A stretch of DNA of 64,000 bases, from assembly GCF_024539815.1 (NCBI RefSeq), contig NZ_JAHHIU010000086.1, positions 1 to 64,000 of the forward strand, read 5' to 3'. Made by a program: the position numbers and the translations under genes. Shown one piece after another: positions 50,318 to 58,545 of this stretch (positions are counted from its first letter, which is position 1; every line of letters starts with the position of its first letter). The stretch is from Streptomyces hayashii (GTDB lineage Bacteria > Actinomycetota > Actinomycetes > Streptomycetales > Streptomycetaceae). The notes under the pieces were generated by a model. The model was not told the origin of the DNA. It ran no database searches and saw only the letters and a program-made list of their open reading frames with translations.

Positions 50318-51846
50318 ACCGTCTCCTCGGCGTTCTCGGCGTTCTCGGCGTTCTCGGCGTTCTCTGGGCGCTGGGGCTGCTCGGGGTGCTCGGGCTCGTC
50401 CTGGGCGTTGTCGGGGTCGGGGGCGGTCAGCGGCAGCAGCACCTGGAAGCGGGTGTCGCCCGGCACGGACTCCACGTGCAGGCTGCCGTGGTGCTTGTTG
50501 ACGACGATCCGCCAGGAGATGTCCAGGCCCAGACCGGTGCCCTCGCCGACCGGCTTGGTGGTGAAGAACGGGTCGAAGATCCGCTCGCGGATGTCCGGCG
50601 GGATGCCGGGCCCGGTGTCGCGGAACTCCACCAGCAGCCGGTCGCCCTCGCGGGCCGTCCGCACGGTCAGCGTGCCTTCCCCGCCGGTGCTGTCGACGGC
50701 GAAGACGGCGTTGTCGACCAGGTTCGTCCACACCTGGTTCAGCTCGGCCGGGTAGGCCGGGACCGGCGGGAGCGTGCGGTCGTAGTCCTTGACGACCTCG
50801 ATACGCCGGCCGATCTTGCCCGAGAGCATCAGCAGGGTGGAGTCGAGCAGTTCGTGCACGTCGACCACCCGGTAGGGGGCGCGGTCGAGCTGCGAGTACT
50901 GCTTGGCGGCGTCGACGAGATGGGAGATGCGGTTGGTGGAGTCGTCGATCTCGTCCATCAACAGCTCGGTCTCGACCGTGTAGTTGAGCCATCCCACGGC
51001 GCCGGGCAGGATGTCCGGCTCGACGGCGGCCGCGACCTGTTCCAGCCAGTCCACGTCCAGCCCGGCCTGGACGAACGTCGGGGCGATCCGCCAGCCCTCC
51101 TCGATGTCGTGGTCGTCGAGCCAGTCGGCGAGGGCGTCCTCCCGGTCGGAGGCCTCCAGGGGGCTCAGCACCGGTGCCTTGGCGACCAGTTCGGCCGTGC
51201 GCTCCTGGATCTCGATCAGCCTGGTCAGGGCCTCCGGGTCGTAGGCGCCGGACGCGATGACGGCGAGCTTGTGCCGCATCTTGGCCACCCGCTCGCGCAG
51301 CGTGGCGGTGGCCCGCACGGCCGCGGCCGCCGGGTTGTTGAGCTCGTGCGTGAGACCGGCCGACAACGAGCCCAGCGCCAGCAGCCGTTCGCGCTGACCG
51401 ATCGCCCGCTGGGTGTTCTTGGAGCCGAAGAACAGCCCCTCCAGCAGATGGGCCGCCATCGGGAACCACTCCCGCATGACGGCAGAGAACGACTCGGCCG
51501 GCAGCACGAAGAACCGCGTCGGCTCGGTCACCCGCATCGAGTTGTTGTAGACCTGCGGCACCCGGTCGCCCAGGTAGGCCTGCATGGCCCCGGCGTACAC
51601 CCCGCGCTGGGAGGTACGGCTGACCTCCACGTCGTCCGCGCCGACCCGGCGGTACAGCACGACCGTGCCGTCGAGCATCACGTAGAAGCAGGTCGCCGGG
51701 TCGCCCTCGGTGTACACCGGGCCCGGTTCGAACTTCTCCACCCGGCCCTCGCCGCACAGCCGTCCCAACTGCTCGGGGGAGAGCTTCTCGAACAGGAACA
51801 GCGAGCTGATCTCGCCGGGGCTGCACGGCATCAGCTTGCCGCTCAT
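50314..51846 (-). CDS. Cyclic-nucleotide-domain sensor histidine kinase
   Basis: A 510-residue soluble histidine kinase. The N-terminal cyclic nucleotide-binding beta-roll spans about 10-130 (YTEGDPATCFYVMLDGTVVLYR). The phosphoacceptor is His167 (SAGLTHELNNP), and the ATPase domain (about 370-480) has N-box NQVWTNLVDNAVFA, G1 DTGPGIP, DPFFTTK and G2 GEGTGLGLDIS. The C-terminus has AEN repeats encoded by a 9-bp tandem repeat. ATGA overlaps on both sides place it between the REC-reductase and UBP genes. The receiver partner is probably the fused REC domain upstream. Confidence 0.9.
   Translation of the reverse strand: MSGKLMPCSPGEISSLFLFEKLSPEQLGRLCGEGRVEKFEPGPVYTEGDPATCFYVMLDGTVVLYRRVGADDVEVSRTSQRGVYAGAMQAYLGDRVPQVYNNSMRVTEPTRFFVLPAESFSAVMREWFPMAAHLLEGLFFGSKNTQRAIGQRERLLALGSLSAGLTHELNNPAAAAVRATATLRERVAKMRHKLAVIASGAYDPEALTRLIEIQERTAELVAKAPVLSPLEASDREDALADWLDDHDIEEGWRIAPTFVQAGLDVDWLEQVAAAVEPDILPGAVGWLNYTVETELLMDEIDDSTNRISHLVDAAKQYSQLDRAPYRVVDVHELLDSTLLMLSGKIGRRIEVVKDYDRTLPPVPAYPAELNQVWTNLVDNAVFAVDSTGGEGTLTVRTAREGDRLLVEFRDTGPGIPPDIRERIFDPFFTTKPVGEGTGLGLDISWRIVVNKHHGSLHVESVPGDTRFQVLLPLTAPDPDNAQDEPEHPEQPQRPENAENAENAENAEETV
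50331..50366. repeat. 9-bp in-frame tandem repeat
   Basis: Four copies of CGTTCTCGG (the last imperfect) encode the repeated Ala-Glu-Asn tail of the histidine kinase, right at its 3' end. Copy number may vary between strains without frameshift. Confidence 0.8.
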
Positions 51847-53519
51847 GACTGCTCCAGGTAGCGGTGGACGAGCATCACGGCCATGGCTCCCTCTCCGACG
51901 GCGGACGCCACGCGCTTGGCGGACTCCGCGCGCGCGTCGCCCGCCACGAACACGCCGGGGATGTTGGTCTCCAGGTGGTACGGCGGCCGGTCGAGCTCCC
52001 AGGCGGCCGGGGGCCGTCCGTCCGGGGTGAGGTCGGGGCCGGCGAGGATGAACCCGCGCTCGTCGCGCAGCACCGTTCCGTCCAGCCAGTCGGTCAGCGG
52101 GGCGGCGCCGATGAACACGAACATCCACTGCGCGTCGACGAGTTCGGTCCGCCCGCTCGCCACGTCCCGCAGCGTGAGCTGCTCCAGCCGGCCGTCCCCG
52201 TGCGCCGCCTCGACGACGGTGCCGGGGCGCACCGAGATGTTGGGCGCCTCCTCGATCTGCTGGATCAGGTAGTACGACATCGACGCCGCGAGCGACTCCC
52301 CGCGCACCAGCAGCGTCACGGACTTGGCGCCTCTGGCCAGGTACATCGCCGCCTGTCCGGCGGAGTTGGCGCCGCCGACGATGTACACGTCGTGCCCCTG
52401 GCAGGAGGACGCCTCCGTGAGCGCGGACCCGTAGTACACCCCGCATCCGGTCAGGTCGTCGCAGCCCGGGGCGGCCAGCTGCCGGTAGGACACGCCGGTC
52501 GCGAGGATCACGCTGTGCGCGGCCACCGCCGAGCCGTCCGAGAACCGCACCACCCGAGCGGACCCGTTGACCTCCAGTCCGGTCACCTCGCGCGCGGTGA
52601 GGATCTCGGCGCCGAACTTGCCCGCCTGCCGCCGCGCCCGGTCGGTGAGCTGGGCGCCGGACACGCCGTCGGGGAAGCCCAGGTAGTTCTCGATGCGTGA
52701 GCTCTGCCCGGCCTGCCCGCCGGTCGCGGACCGCTCCACGAGCACCGTCCGCAGTCCCTCGGAGGCTCCGTACACGGCCGCGCCGAGGCCGGCGGGTCCG
52801 CCGCCGATCACCACGAGGTCGTAGAAGTCGGCGGTCGGCGTGGTCGCCAGTCCCACATGGGCCGCCAGTTCGGGCGCGTCCGGCTCGACCAGCGGCGTGC
52901 CGTCGGCGGTGACCACCAGCGGCAGCCGCTGCCCGTCCACGCCGGCCGCCGCGAGAAGCCGCCGGCCCTCGGGCTCGTCGGCGGAGTACCAGCGGTAGGG
53001 CACCTGGTTGCGCGCCAGGAACTCCCGCACGTCGGAGGAGCGCGCCGACCAGCGGTGCCCGACGACCTTCGTGGCCGGCACGGGCCGGTGGTCGCTGGAC
53101 CGCCAGGCCTCCAGCAGGTCGTCCAGGACCGGGTAGAGCTTCTCCTCGGGCGGGTCCCACGGCTTGAGCAGATAGTGGTCGAGGTCGACGACGTTGATCG
53201 CGTCGATCGCCGCGCCGGTGTCCGCGTAGGCGGTCAGCAGCACGCGCCGGGCGCCCGGGTACACGTCCAGGGCCTGTTCGAGGAACTCGATGCCGTTCAT
53301 CTGCGGCATCCGGTAGTCGGCCAGGATGACGGCCACCAGGTCGCCGCGGAGTTTCAGCTCGCGCAGGGCCTCCAGCGCGGACTCCCCGGACTCGGCCCGC
53401 ACGATCCGGTACGAGGCGCCGTAGCGGCGCCTGAGGTCACGGGCGACGGCCCGGGACACCCCCGGATCGTCGTCCACGGTCAGGATGACGGTCCGCGCGG
53501 TTTCGGCGGCCTGTGCCAT
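51843..53519 (-). CDS. Response-regulator receiver fused to thioredoxin-reductase-like flavoprotein
   Basis: A 558-residue fusion. The N-terminal CheY-like receiver (about 9-140) has acidic Asp16-18, phospho-Asp68 (VILADYRMPQMNG) and Lys119 (YLLKPW). A thioredoxin-like insert (about 150-225) leads to a TrxR fold (about 232-555) with FAD loop LVVIGGGPAGLGAAVYG and NAD loop YIVGGANSAGQAAMYLARGA. The active CxxC of thioredoxin reductases is missing: the segment reads GVYYGSALTEASSC. It may be a phosphorylation-controlled oxidoreductase or sensor. First gene of a three-gene operon; its stop overlaps the kinase start. Confidence 0.9.
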   Translation of the reverse strand: MAQAAETARTVILTVDDDPGVSRAVARDLRRRYGASYRIVRAESGESALEALRELKLRGDLVAVILADYRMPQMNGIEFLEQALDVYPGARRVLLTAYADTGAAIDAINVVDLDHYLLKPWDPPEEKLYPVLDDLLEAWRSSDHRPVPATKVVGHRWSARSSDVREFLARNQVPYRWYSADEPEGRRLLAAAGVDGQRLPLVVTADGTPLVEPDAPELAAHVGLATTPTADFYDLVVIGGGPAGLGAAVYGASEGLRTVLVERSATGGQAGQSSRIENYLGFPDGVSGAQLTDRARRQAGKFGAEILTAREVTGLEVNGSARVVRFSDGSAVAAHSVILATGVSYRQLAAPGCDDLTGCGVYYGSALTEASSCQGHDVYIVGGANSAGQAAMYLARGAKSVTLLVRGESLAASMSYYLIQQIEEAPNISVRPGTVVEAAHGDGRLEQLTLRDVASGRTELVDAQWMFVFIGAAPLTDWLDGTVLRDERGFILAGPDLTPDGRPPAAWELDRPPYHLETNIPGVFVAGDARAESAKRVASAVGEGAMAVMLVHRYLEQS

Positions 53520-53664
53520 ACGTCTCCCACCCCGAGAGGGTCGTTGCTCGTGGCGGCGCGGCAGAGCCCCGCGCCGGCTCCGCCCATCGTATGTTCGATC
53601 GTCGCGGTCCGCTCCGGAACAGGGGCGGACCGTGCGCTCACGGCACAGGCCGGTGCGCCCGCCG

Positions 53665-54021
53665 TCACGTCGGCCGCCGCACTCCCAGCACGCAGAACTC
53701 GTTGCCCTCGGGGTCGGCCAGCACCGCCCACGGCTGCTCGCCCTGGCCGACGTCGGCGCGGCGGGCGCCCAGGGACAGCAGGCGGGTCACCTCGGCGTCC
53801 TGGTCGTCGGGCCGGAAGTCCAGGTGGAGCCGGTTCTTCGTCGTCTTCCCCTCCGGCACCGGAACGAAGACCAGACCCGGCAGCCGGTCCGGGTGCGGGC
53901 GGATCTCGTACTCGTCGGCCGCGTCGTCGACGACGACCCAGCCGAGGGCCGCCGCCCACCAGCGTCCCAGCGCCACGGGGTCGGCCGCGTCGACGACCGT
54001 CTGCTCCCACACCAGAGTCAT
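53665..54021 (-). CDS. VOC-family protein
   Basis: A 118-residue single-module VOC protein of the common Streptomyces type (PF18029-like). It starts VWEQTVVDAADPVALGRWWA, includes KTTKNRLHLDFRPDDQDAEV, and ends DPEGNEFCVLGVRRP. Function unknown; possibly ligand binding. The ATG at 54021 follows TACGCT by 6 bp on the minus strand, a leaderless pattern. Divergent from the universal stress gene at 54083. Confidence 0.88.
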   Translation of the reverse strand: MTLVWEQTVVDAADPVALGRWWAAALGWVVVDDAADEYEIRPHPDRLPGLVFVPVPEGKTTKNRLHLDFRPDDQDAEVTRLLSLGARRADVGQGEQPWAVLADPEGNEFCVLGVRRPT

Positions 54022-54082
54022 GTCGGCAGCGTAGTGAAGACTGGGGGCCGCGGATGTGATCACGACACGAGGAGGCGGCGGG

Positions 54083-54955
54083 ATGACGGGCCTGATCACG
54101 GCAGGGGTCGACGGGACGGACGAGAGCCTCGCGGCGCTCGCCTGGGCGGCCCGCGAGGCCGTCCGGCGCGATGTCGCGCTGCGGGTGGTGCACGCCTGGC
54201 GGTTCCAGCCGAACGCGGCCGCCGACGTGGCGGACCGCGACGCGCAGGAGCGTTGGGTGCGGGACGCGGTCGGGCGGGCCGTGGCGACGGTCGCCGAGCG
54301 GCACCCCGCGCTGAGGGTCACCGCCGACGTCGAGGAGGGCGGCCCGGTGGAGTCGCTGGTCGCCGCCGCGGCCGCGGCGGAACTGCTGGTGCTCGGCTCG
54401 CGCGGACACGGACCGGTCGTGGGATTCCTGCTGGGCTCGGTCGGCCGGCAGGTGATCGCCGACGCCGCCTGTCCCATCGTGCTGGTGCGCGCGGGCGACC
54501 GCCCGTCCATGGAGGCGGCGGGACGCGAGATCGTCGTCGGACAGCAGGGCGAGCCCGAGGACAGCGCGCCGGCCCTGCGGTTCGCGTTCGAGACGGCGGC
54601 CGCGCGGGGCGCGGCGGTGCGCGCGGTGCGGGCCTGGACGCTGCCGCCGGTGTTCGCGTACAGCCCCGGCTCGCTCAAGCTCCTCGACGAGGCCGGCGGG
54701 CTGGAGCCGTACGAGAAGAAGGCGCTGGCCGAGGCGTTGCAGCCGTGGCGGGAGCGGTTCCCCGACGTGCCGGTGGTGGAGCACGTGGAGATGGGCAGCG
54801 CGGGCCAGGTGCTGCTGTCGGTCGCCGGGCGGGCGCAGCTGACGGTGGTCGGCCGCCGCGCCCACCGCACGGCGGTCGGCGCCCGGATCGGCTCCGTGGC
54901 GTACGGCGTCCTGCACCACGCGGACTGCCCGGTCGCCGTCGTGCCCCACGACTGA
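54083..54955 (+). CDS. Universal stress protein (two UspA domains)
   Basis: A 290-residue protein with two tandem UspA domains (about 5-140 and 155-288). The ATP-type motifs are GSRGHGPVVGFLLGSVGRQV in the first and VGRRAHRTAVGARIGSVAYG in the second, each followed by a CPxVxVxP segment (CPIVLVRAG and CPVAVVPHD). The first is a canonical G-2x-G-9x-G(S/T) nucleotide loop; the second is modified. GAGGAGGC precedes the ATG. Probably a hypoxia/stationary stress protein. Confidence 0.9.
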   Translation: MTGLITAGVDGTDESLAALAWAAREAVRRDVALRVVHAWRFQPNAAADVADRDAQERWVRDAVGRAVATVAERHPALRVTADVEEGGPVESLVAAAAAAELLVLGSRGHGPVVGFLLGSVGRQVIADAACPIVLVRAGDRPSMEAAGREIVVGQQGEPEDSAPALRFAFETAAARGAAVRAVRAWTLPPVFAYSPGSLKLLDEAGGLEPYEKKALAEALQPWRERFPDVPVVEHVEMGSAGQVLLSVAGRAQLTVVGRRAHRTAVGARIGSVAYGVLHHADCPVAVVPHD

Positions 54956-54973
54956 CCCGCGACTGACCCGCGA

Positions 54974-54994
54974 CCGGCCCGCCCGGCGGGCCGG
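54974..54994. terminator. Bidirectional hairpin terminator
   Basis: Perfect 10-bp arms (CCGGCCCGCC with GGCGGGCCGG) around a single base, between the convergent universal stress and DUF4032 genes. A short direct repeat of GACTGACCCGC precedes it. Confidence 0.55.
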
Positions 54995-55001
54995 GCCGGG
55001 C

Positions 55002-56237
55002 TCATTCCGGCAGGGTCGGCTCCAGGGTCTCGCGCGCCCTGGGCAGGATGTTGCCGATGTAGTCCTCGACCACGGTGTCGAGCCCGATGTCGTGCTGCGC
55101 GCGCTCCGACAGGTACCAGCGGTGTTCGAGGAGCTCGTGGTAGATCTCCGCGGAGTCCATCGAGCCGCGCAGTTCGAGCGGCACCGCGCGCACGGTGGGC
55201 CGGAAGACGTCCCGTACCCAGCGGTGCGCCAGCACCTCCGGGCGGGCCGCGAGCGGGTCGCCCGGGGCGTAGTCGTCCTGGGTGGCCATCCAGCTCTCCA
55301 GATCGCTCAGCAGCCGCCGGGCCTGGTTCTCCTCGGTGTCCAGACCCGTCAGGCGCAGCAGCTGACGCTGGTGGTGGCCCGCGTCGACGACCTTCGGCAC
55401 GAAGGTGACCGTGTCGCCGTTGGAGGAGTGCTCGATCTGCATCTCGGCGACGTCGAAGCCGAGCTCGTTGAGACGGCGGATACGGCGCTCGATGTAGTGG
55501 TACTTGCCCGCCGGGTAGACCGAGGTGCGGGTCAGCTCCTCCCACAGCGCCCCGTAGCGGGCGCAGATCTCCATGCCGAACTCGATCGGGTCCACCGACG
55601 GGTGCAGCGCCCCGGAGGCCTCCAGGTCCAGCAGTTCGCCGCTGATGTTGACGCGGGCGAGGTCGAGGTCGTACTCGCGCTGGCCCGTGCTCAGCTGCGG
55701 GTGCAGATCGCCGGTCTCGGCGTCCACGAGGTAGGCGGCGTAGGCGCCCGCGTCCCGTCGGAACAGGGTGTTGGACAGCGAGCAGTCGCCCCAGGCGAAC
55801 CCGGCCAGGTGCAGTCGCACCAGCAGGACGGCGAGGGCGTCCATCAGCCGGTGCATGGTGGCCGGACGCATCGTCGTCTCGAACATCGAGCGGTACGGCA
55901 TCGAACCGCCCAGGTGCCGGGTGACCAGCACCGACTCCAGTGGCGTGTCCGCCGCGTCGGCGCGGCCGGTGACCACGGCCAGCGGGTCGACGGCGGGGAT
56001 GCCGATCCGGTCGAGGTCGCGCAGCAGCTCGTACTCGCGCAGCGCGGGCCGCTCGGCGAGCTCCTTGACGGCGATCACCTCGTCGCCGGCCCGGGCGTAG
56101 CGCACCACGTGACGGGAGATGCCGCGCGGCAGCGGGACCAGGACCTCCTCGGGCCACTCCTCCAGGGGCAGGTGCCAGGGCAGCTCCAGCAGGAGTGCCG
56201 GGTGCTCCGGGTTGGTGGCGCTGATCTGCAAAGCCAT
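55002..56237 (-). CDS. DUF4032 kinase-like protein
   Basis: A 411-residue protein of the actinobacterial DUF4032 family. A kinase/LPS-kinase-like fold is suggested by VIAVKELAERPALREYELLRD (possible ATP lysine), FAWGDCSLSNTLFRRDAG (GDxxxxN catalytic-loop pattern) and YLVDAETGDLHP (metal-binding Asp). The C-terminal part (about 300-405) is DUF4032-specific (HRWYLSERAQHDIGLDTVVE). The substrate is unknown. The ATG at 56237 lies 6 bp after TAAGGT on the minus strand, a leaderless pattern. The MBL-fold gene ends 9 bp upstream and reads the same way. Confidence 0.88.
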   Translation of the reverse strand: MALQISATNPEHPALLLELPWHLPLEEWPEEVLVPLPRGISRHVVRYARAGDEVIAVKELAERPALREYELLRDLDRIGIPAVDPLAVVTGRADAADTPLESVLVTRHLGGSMPYRSMFETTMRPATMHRLMDALAVLLVRLHLAGFAWGDCSLSNTLFRRDAGAYAAYLVDAETGDLHPQLSTGQREYDLDLARVNISGELLDLEASGALHPSVDPIEFGMEICARYGALWEELTRTSVYPAGKYHYIERRIRRLNELGFDVAEMQIEHSSNGDTVTFVPKVVDAGHHQRQLLRLTGLDTEENQARRLLSDLESWMATQDDYAPGDPLAARPEVLAHRWVRDVFRPTVRAVPLELRGSMDSAEIYHELLEHRWYLSERAQHDIGLDTVVEDYIGNILPRARETLEPTLPE

Positions 56238-56246
56238 GGCCTGACC

Positions 56247-56996
56247 TTAGACGGCGCGCTCGTGGGCCTGCTGGGCCGCCGCCTTCACGGACCCCTGGTG
56301 CAGCGGCCCGTGCCCGGGCAGCAGCAGCTCGCCCGTCAGCCCCGCGATGACGTCGAGCGACGCGACCGCGCGCGCCCGCTCGTGGTGGAACATGTCGGGC
56401 AGCAGCTGCGGACCGCGGACGCGGGACGTCGGGTGCCCGCTGACCAGTGCGTCCCCGGACACCACGATCCCGCGGTCCGGGAGGTGGTAGACGGTGTGCC
56501 CGTCGGTGTGGCCCGGGGTGTGCACCGGGACCGGCCGGCCGGGCAGGTCGAGCGGGCCCTCGGCGGCCGGGAACGCCTCGGGCGCGGTGACCGGGTGCTG
56601 TTCGGTGCCGCCGGAGCGCAGCGCGTGCAGCATCCACGGCAGCACGCCGGGCCGCCAGGCGTTGCGCAGCACCTCGCCGACGCTCACCTGCTGGAGGAAC
56701 TCGCGCCGGGCGTGCGGTACTTCGGCCTCGTGCAGATACACCGGGACGCCGTAGGTCGAACGCAGGTGCTCGGCGGAGCCCAGGTGGTCGTTGTGGGCGT
56801 GCGTGACGAGCACGGCCGTGACCGCCTCCGGTGAACTGCCCACGGAGGCGAGGGAGTCGAGGACCAGCTCACGGTCGCCCGGGTAGCCGGTGTCGATCAG
56901 CGTGACCGCGTCCCCGTCGGTGAGGATCACCCAGTTGGTGTTGCTGCCGTGCACCAGATAGGTGCCGTCCGCCACTTGCCGTACGTCTGCCCGCAT
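56247..56996 (-). CDS. Metallo-beta-lactamase-fold hydrolase
   Basis: A 249-residue MBL-fold enzyme. The metal motif is THAHNDHLGS (His66, His68, Asp70, His71), followed by a third ligand in HTPGHTDGHT and Asp in VVSGDALVSG, with a terminal LLPGHGPLHQG. This is a glyoxalase II/quorum-type hydrolase layout with a binuclear metal site; the substrate is unknown. It is 9 bp upstream of the DUF4032 gene on the same strand and could be co-transcribed. Confidence 0.9.
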   Translation of the reverse strand: MRADVRQVADGTYLVHGSNTNWVILTDGDAVTLIDTGYPGDRELVLDSLASVGSSPEAVTAVLVTHAHNDHLGSAEHLRSTYGVPVYLHEAEVPHARREFLQQVSVGEVLRNAWRPGVLPWMLHALRSGGTEQHPVTAPEAFPAAEGPLDLPGRPVPVHTPGHTDGHTVYHLPDRGIVVSGDALVSGHPTSRVRGPQLLPDMFHHERARAVASLDVIAGLTGELLLPGHGPLHQGSVKAAAQQAHERAV

Positions 56997-57132
56997 GGCC
57001 GTCCCGTGTTCTTCGCGAGGTGCTCGACGGGGACAGCAAAGCAGACCGGCGGGAGGAGGCGGTGGGCGGGGCTCCCCGCCCGCCGGGAACGGACCGGGTC
57101 CGACGTGGGGGTCGCTTCGCCGCCGTGCGGTC

Positions 57133-57762
57133 TCAGCGCACTCCGCGCGGGCGGAACTGGACGCTGATGCGCGGTCCGGCGGCGCGGGCGGACTTGGGGA
57201 CGCAGTGTTCCCAGGTCCGCTGGCAGGATCCGCCCATCACGATCAGGTCGCCGTGCCCGAGCGGACGCCGCACCGTCTCGCCGCCGGCCGCGGGACGCAG
57301 CAGCAGGTCGCGCGGGGAGCCCACGGAGAGGATCGCGACCATCGTGTCGAGCCGGGCGCCGCGGCCGATCCGGTCGCCGTGCCAGGCGACGCTGTCCCGG
57401 CCGTCGCGGTAGTGGCACAGGCCGGCGGTCACGAAGGGCTCGCCCAGCTCGCCGGCGTAGTGCGCGGACAGGGTCCGGCGGGCCTCCTCCAGCACCGGGT
57501 GGGGCAGGGCGTCCTCCGCGCCGTAGAACGCCAGGAGGCGCGGCACGTCGACGACGCTGTCGTACATCGTGCGGCGCTCGGCGTGCCAGGGGACCTCGGC
57601 CGCCAGGTGTTCGTACAGCGCGTCCGAGCCGGTGAGCCAGCCCGGCAGCACGTCGATCCAGGCGCCCGCCCCGAGCGTGGTGCGGCGGACCCCGTCGAGC
57701 GGGCCGAGGCGCAGTTCGTCGGCCTGGTCGAAGAGGGAGCCCTGAAGGTGGTGCGCGGTCAT
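57133..57762 (-). CDS. AlkB-like 2-oxoglutarate/Fe(II) dioxygenase
   Basis: A 209-residue dioxygenase of the AlkB family, which removes alkyl lesions from DNA or RNA bases. The iron ligands are in SVAWHGDRIG (HxD) and TWEHCVPK (His), and the 2-oxoglutarate arginines in PRISVQFRPRG. A nucleotide-recognition segment HYRDGRDSVAWHGD fits ABH-type enzymes. The ATG at 57762 follows TACGCT by 7 bp. It adds a second DNA-repair enzyme to the window after the photolyase. Divergent from the TetR gene at 57884. Confidence 0.92.
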   Translation of the reverse strand: MTAHHLQGSLFDQADELRLGPLDGVRRTTLGAGAWIDVLPGWLTGSDALYEHLAAEVPWHAERRTMYDSVVDVPRLLAFYGAEDALPHPVLEEARRTLSAHYAGELGEPFVTAGLCHYRDGRDSVAWHGDRIGRGARLDTMVAILSVGSPRDLLLRPAAGGETVRRPLGHGDLIVMGGSCQRTWEHCVPKSARAAGPRISVQFRPRGVR

Positions 57763-57833
57763 GCGTCCCAGCGTACGCCTTAATCGAAAATATGTTCGCT
57801 GGCGCCATGTGCGCCCGTGGAGCCGAACCCTTT

Positions 57834-57868
57834 CGATACATCTGTGTATCGGATACATTCGCGTATCG
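57834..57868. promoter_or_regulatory. Tandem TetR operators
   Basis: Two GATAC-N6-GTATC palindromes lie side by side: 57835-57850 (in CGATACA-TCTG-TGTATCG) and 57852-57867. Centres are 17 bp apart. They end 16 bp before the TetR ATG at 57884, so the repressor probably controls its own operon with the dehydrogenase at 58546. Confidence 0.78.
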
Positions 57869-57883
57869 AACGGAGGTCCAGCC

Positions 57884-58528
57884 ATGGTCGTACGGCAGCC
57901 GGAGCCGACGGGACGCGTCACCCGGCGGCGGGCCCGCACCCGCGCCAACCTGCTCGACGCCGCGTTCGCCGTGTTCGCCGCCAAGGGCTTCGGCCGGGTC
58001 TCCATCGAGGAGGTCTGCGACGCCGCCGGCTACAGCAGGGGCGCCTTCTACTCCAACTTCGCCAGCCTGGACGAGCTGTTCTTCGCCCTCTACCAGGAGC
58101 GCGCCGACCTCATCGCCGAGCAGGTCACCGACGCCCTCGCCGGCGACGGACCCGACCTCGCCGTCCCGGCCTCCGTGGACCGCGTCACCGAGGTGCTCCT
58201 CCTCGACCTCGACTGGCTGCTGGTGAAGACGGACTTCCTGGTGCACGCCGCCCGGGACGCCACGGTCGCGCAGACCCTTCTGGAGCACCGGAGCAGGCTG
58301 CGCGGCGCGATCGCCGACCGGCTGGCCCGGGCACGCGGCCACACCCCGCTGCCCGCCGTCCTCGGCGACGCCGACTCCGCCGCCCACGCGGTGGTCGCCG
58401 CCTACGACGGGGTCACCACCCAACTGCTGCTGGACAAGGACGTGGACCGCGCCCGCGGCTGGCTGAAGCAACTCCTCACCGCGCTGCTGACCGACGGCAG
58501 CACACCCCCTCCCGGATGTTCCGAATGA
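57884..58528 (+). CDS. TetR-family transcriptional regulator
   Basis: A 214-residue TetR repressor. The helix-turn-helix is RARTRANLLDAAFAVFAAKG with RVSIEEVCDAAGYSRGAFYS and NFASLDELFFAL (about 15-69). The ligand domain (about 75-210) is helical and rich in Leu/Ala. CGGAGG precedes the ATG. Two GATAC-N6-GTATC palindromes lie immediately upstream, so autoregulation is likely. The flavoprotein gene follows by a short gap or an ATGA overlap and is the presumed target. Confidence 0.92.
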   Translation: MVVRQPEPTGRVTRRRARTRANLLDAAFAVFAAKGFGRVSIEEVCDAAGYSRGAFYSNFASLDELFFALYQERADLIAEQVTDALAGDGPDLAVPASVDRVTEVLLLDLDWLLVKTDFLVHAARDATVAQTLLEHRSRLRGAIADRLARARGHTPLPAVLGDADSAAHAVVAAYDGVTTQLLLDKDVDRARGWLKQLLTALLTDGSTPPPGCSE

Positions 58529-58545
58529 GAAAGGCAACCCACGCC

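Noticed and set aside
55002-56237. DUF4032 protein as a drug-resistance kinase
   Set aside because: It has kinase-like motifs, but the family-specific C-terminus and wide conservation do not point to resistance.
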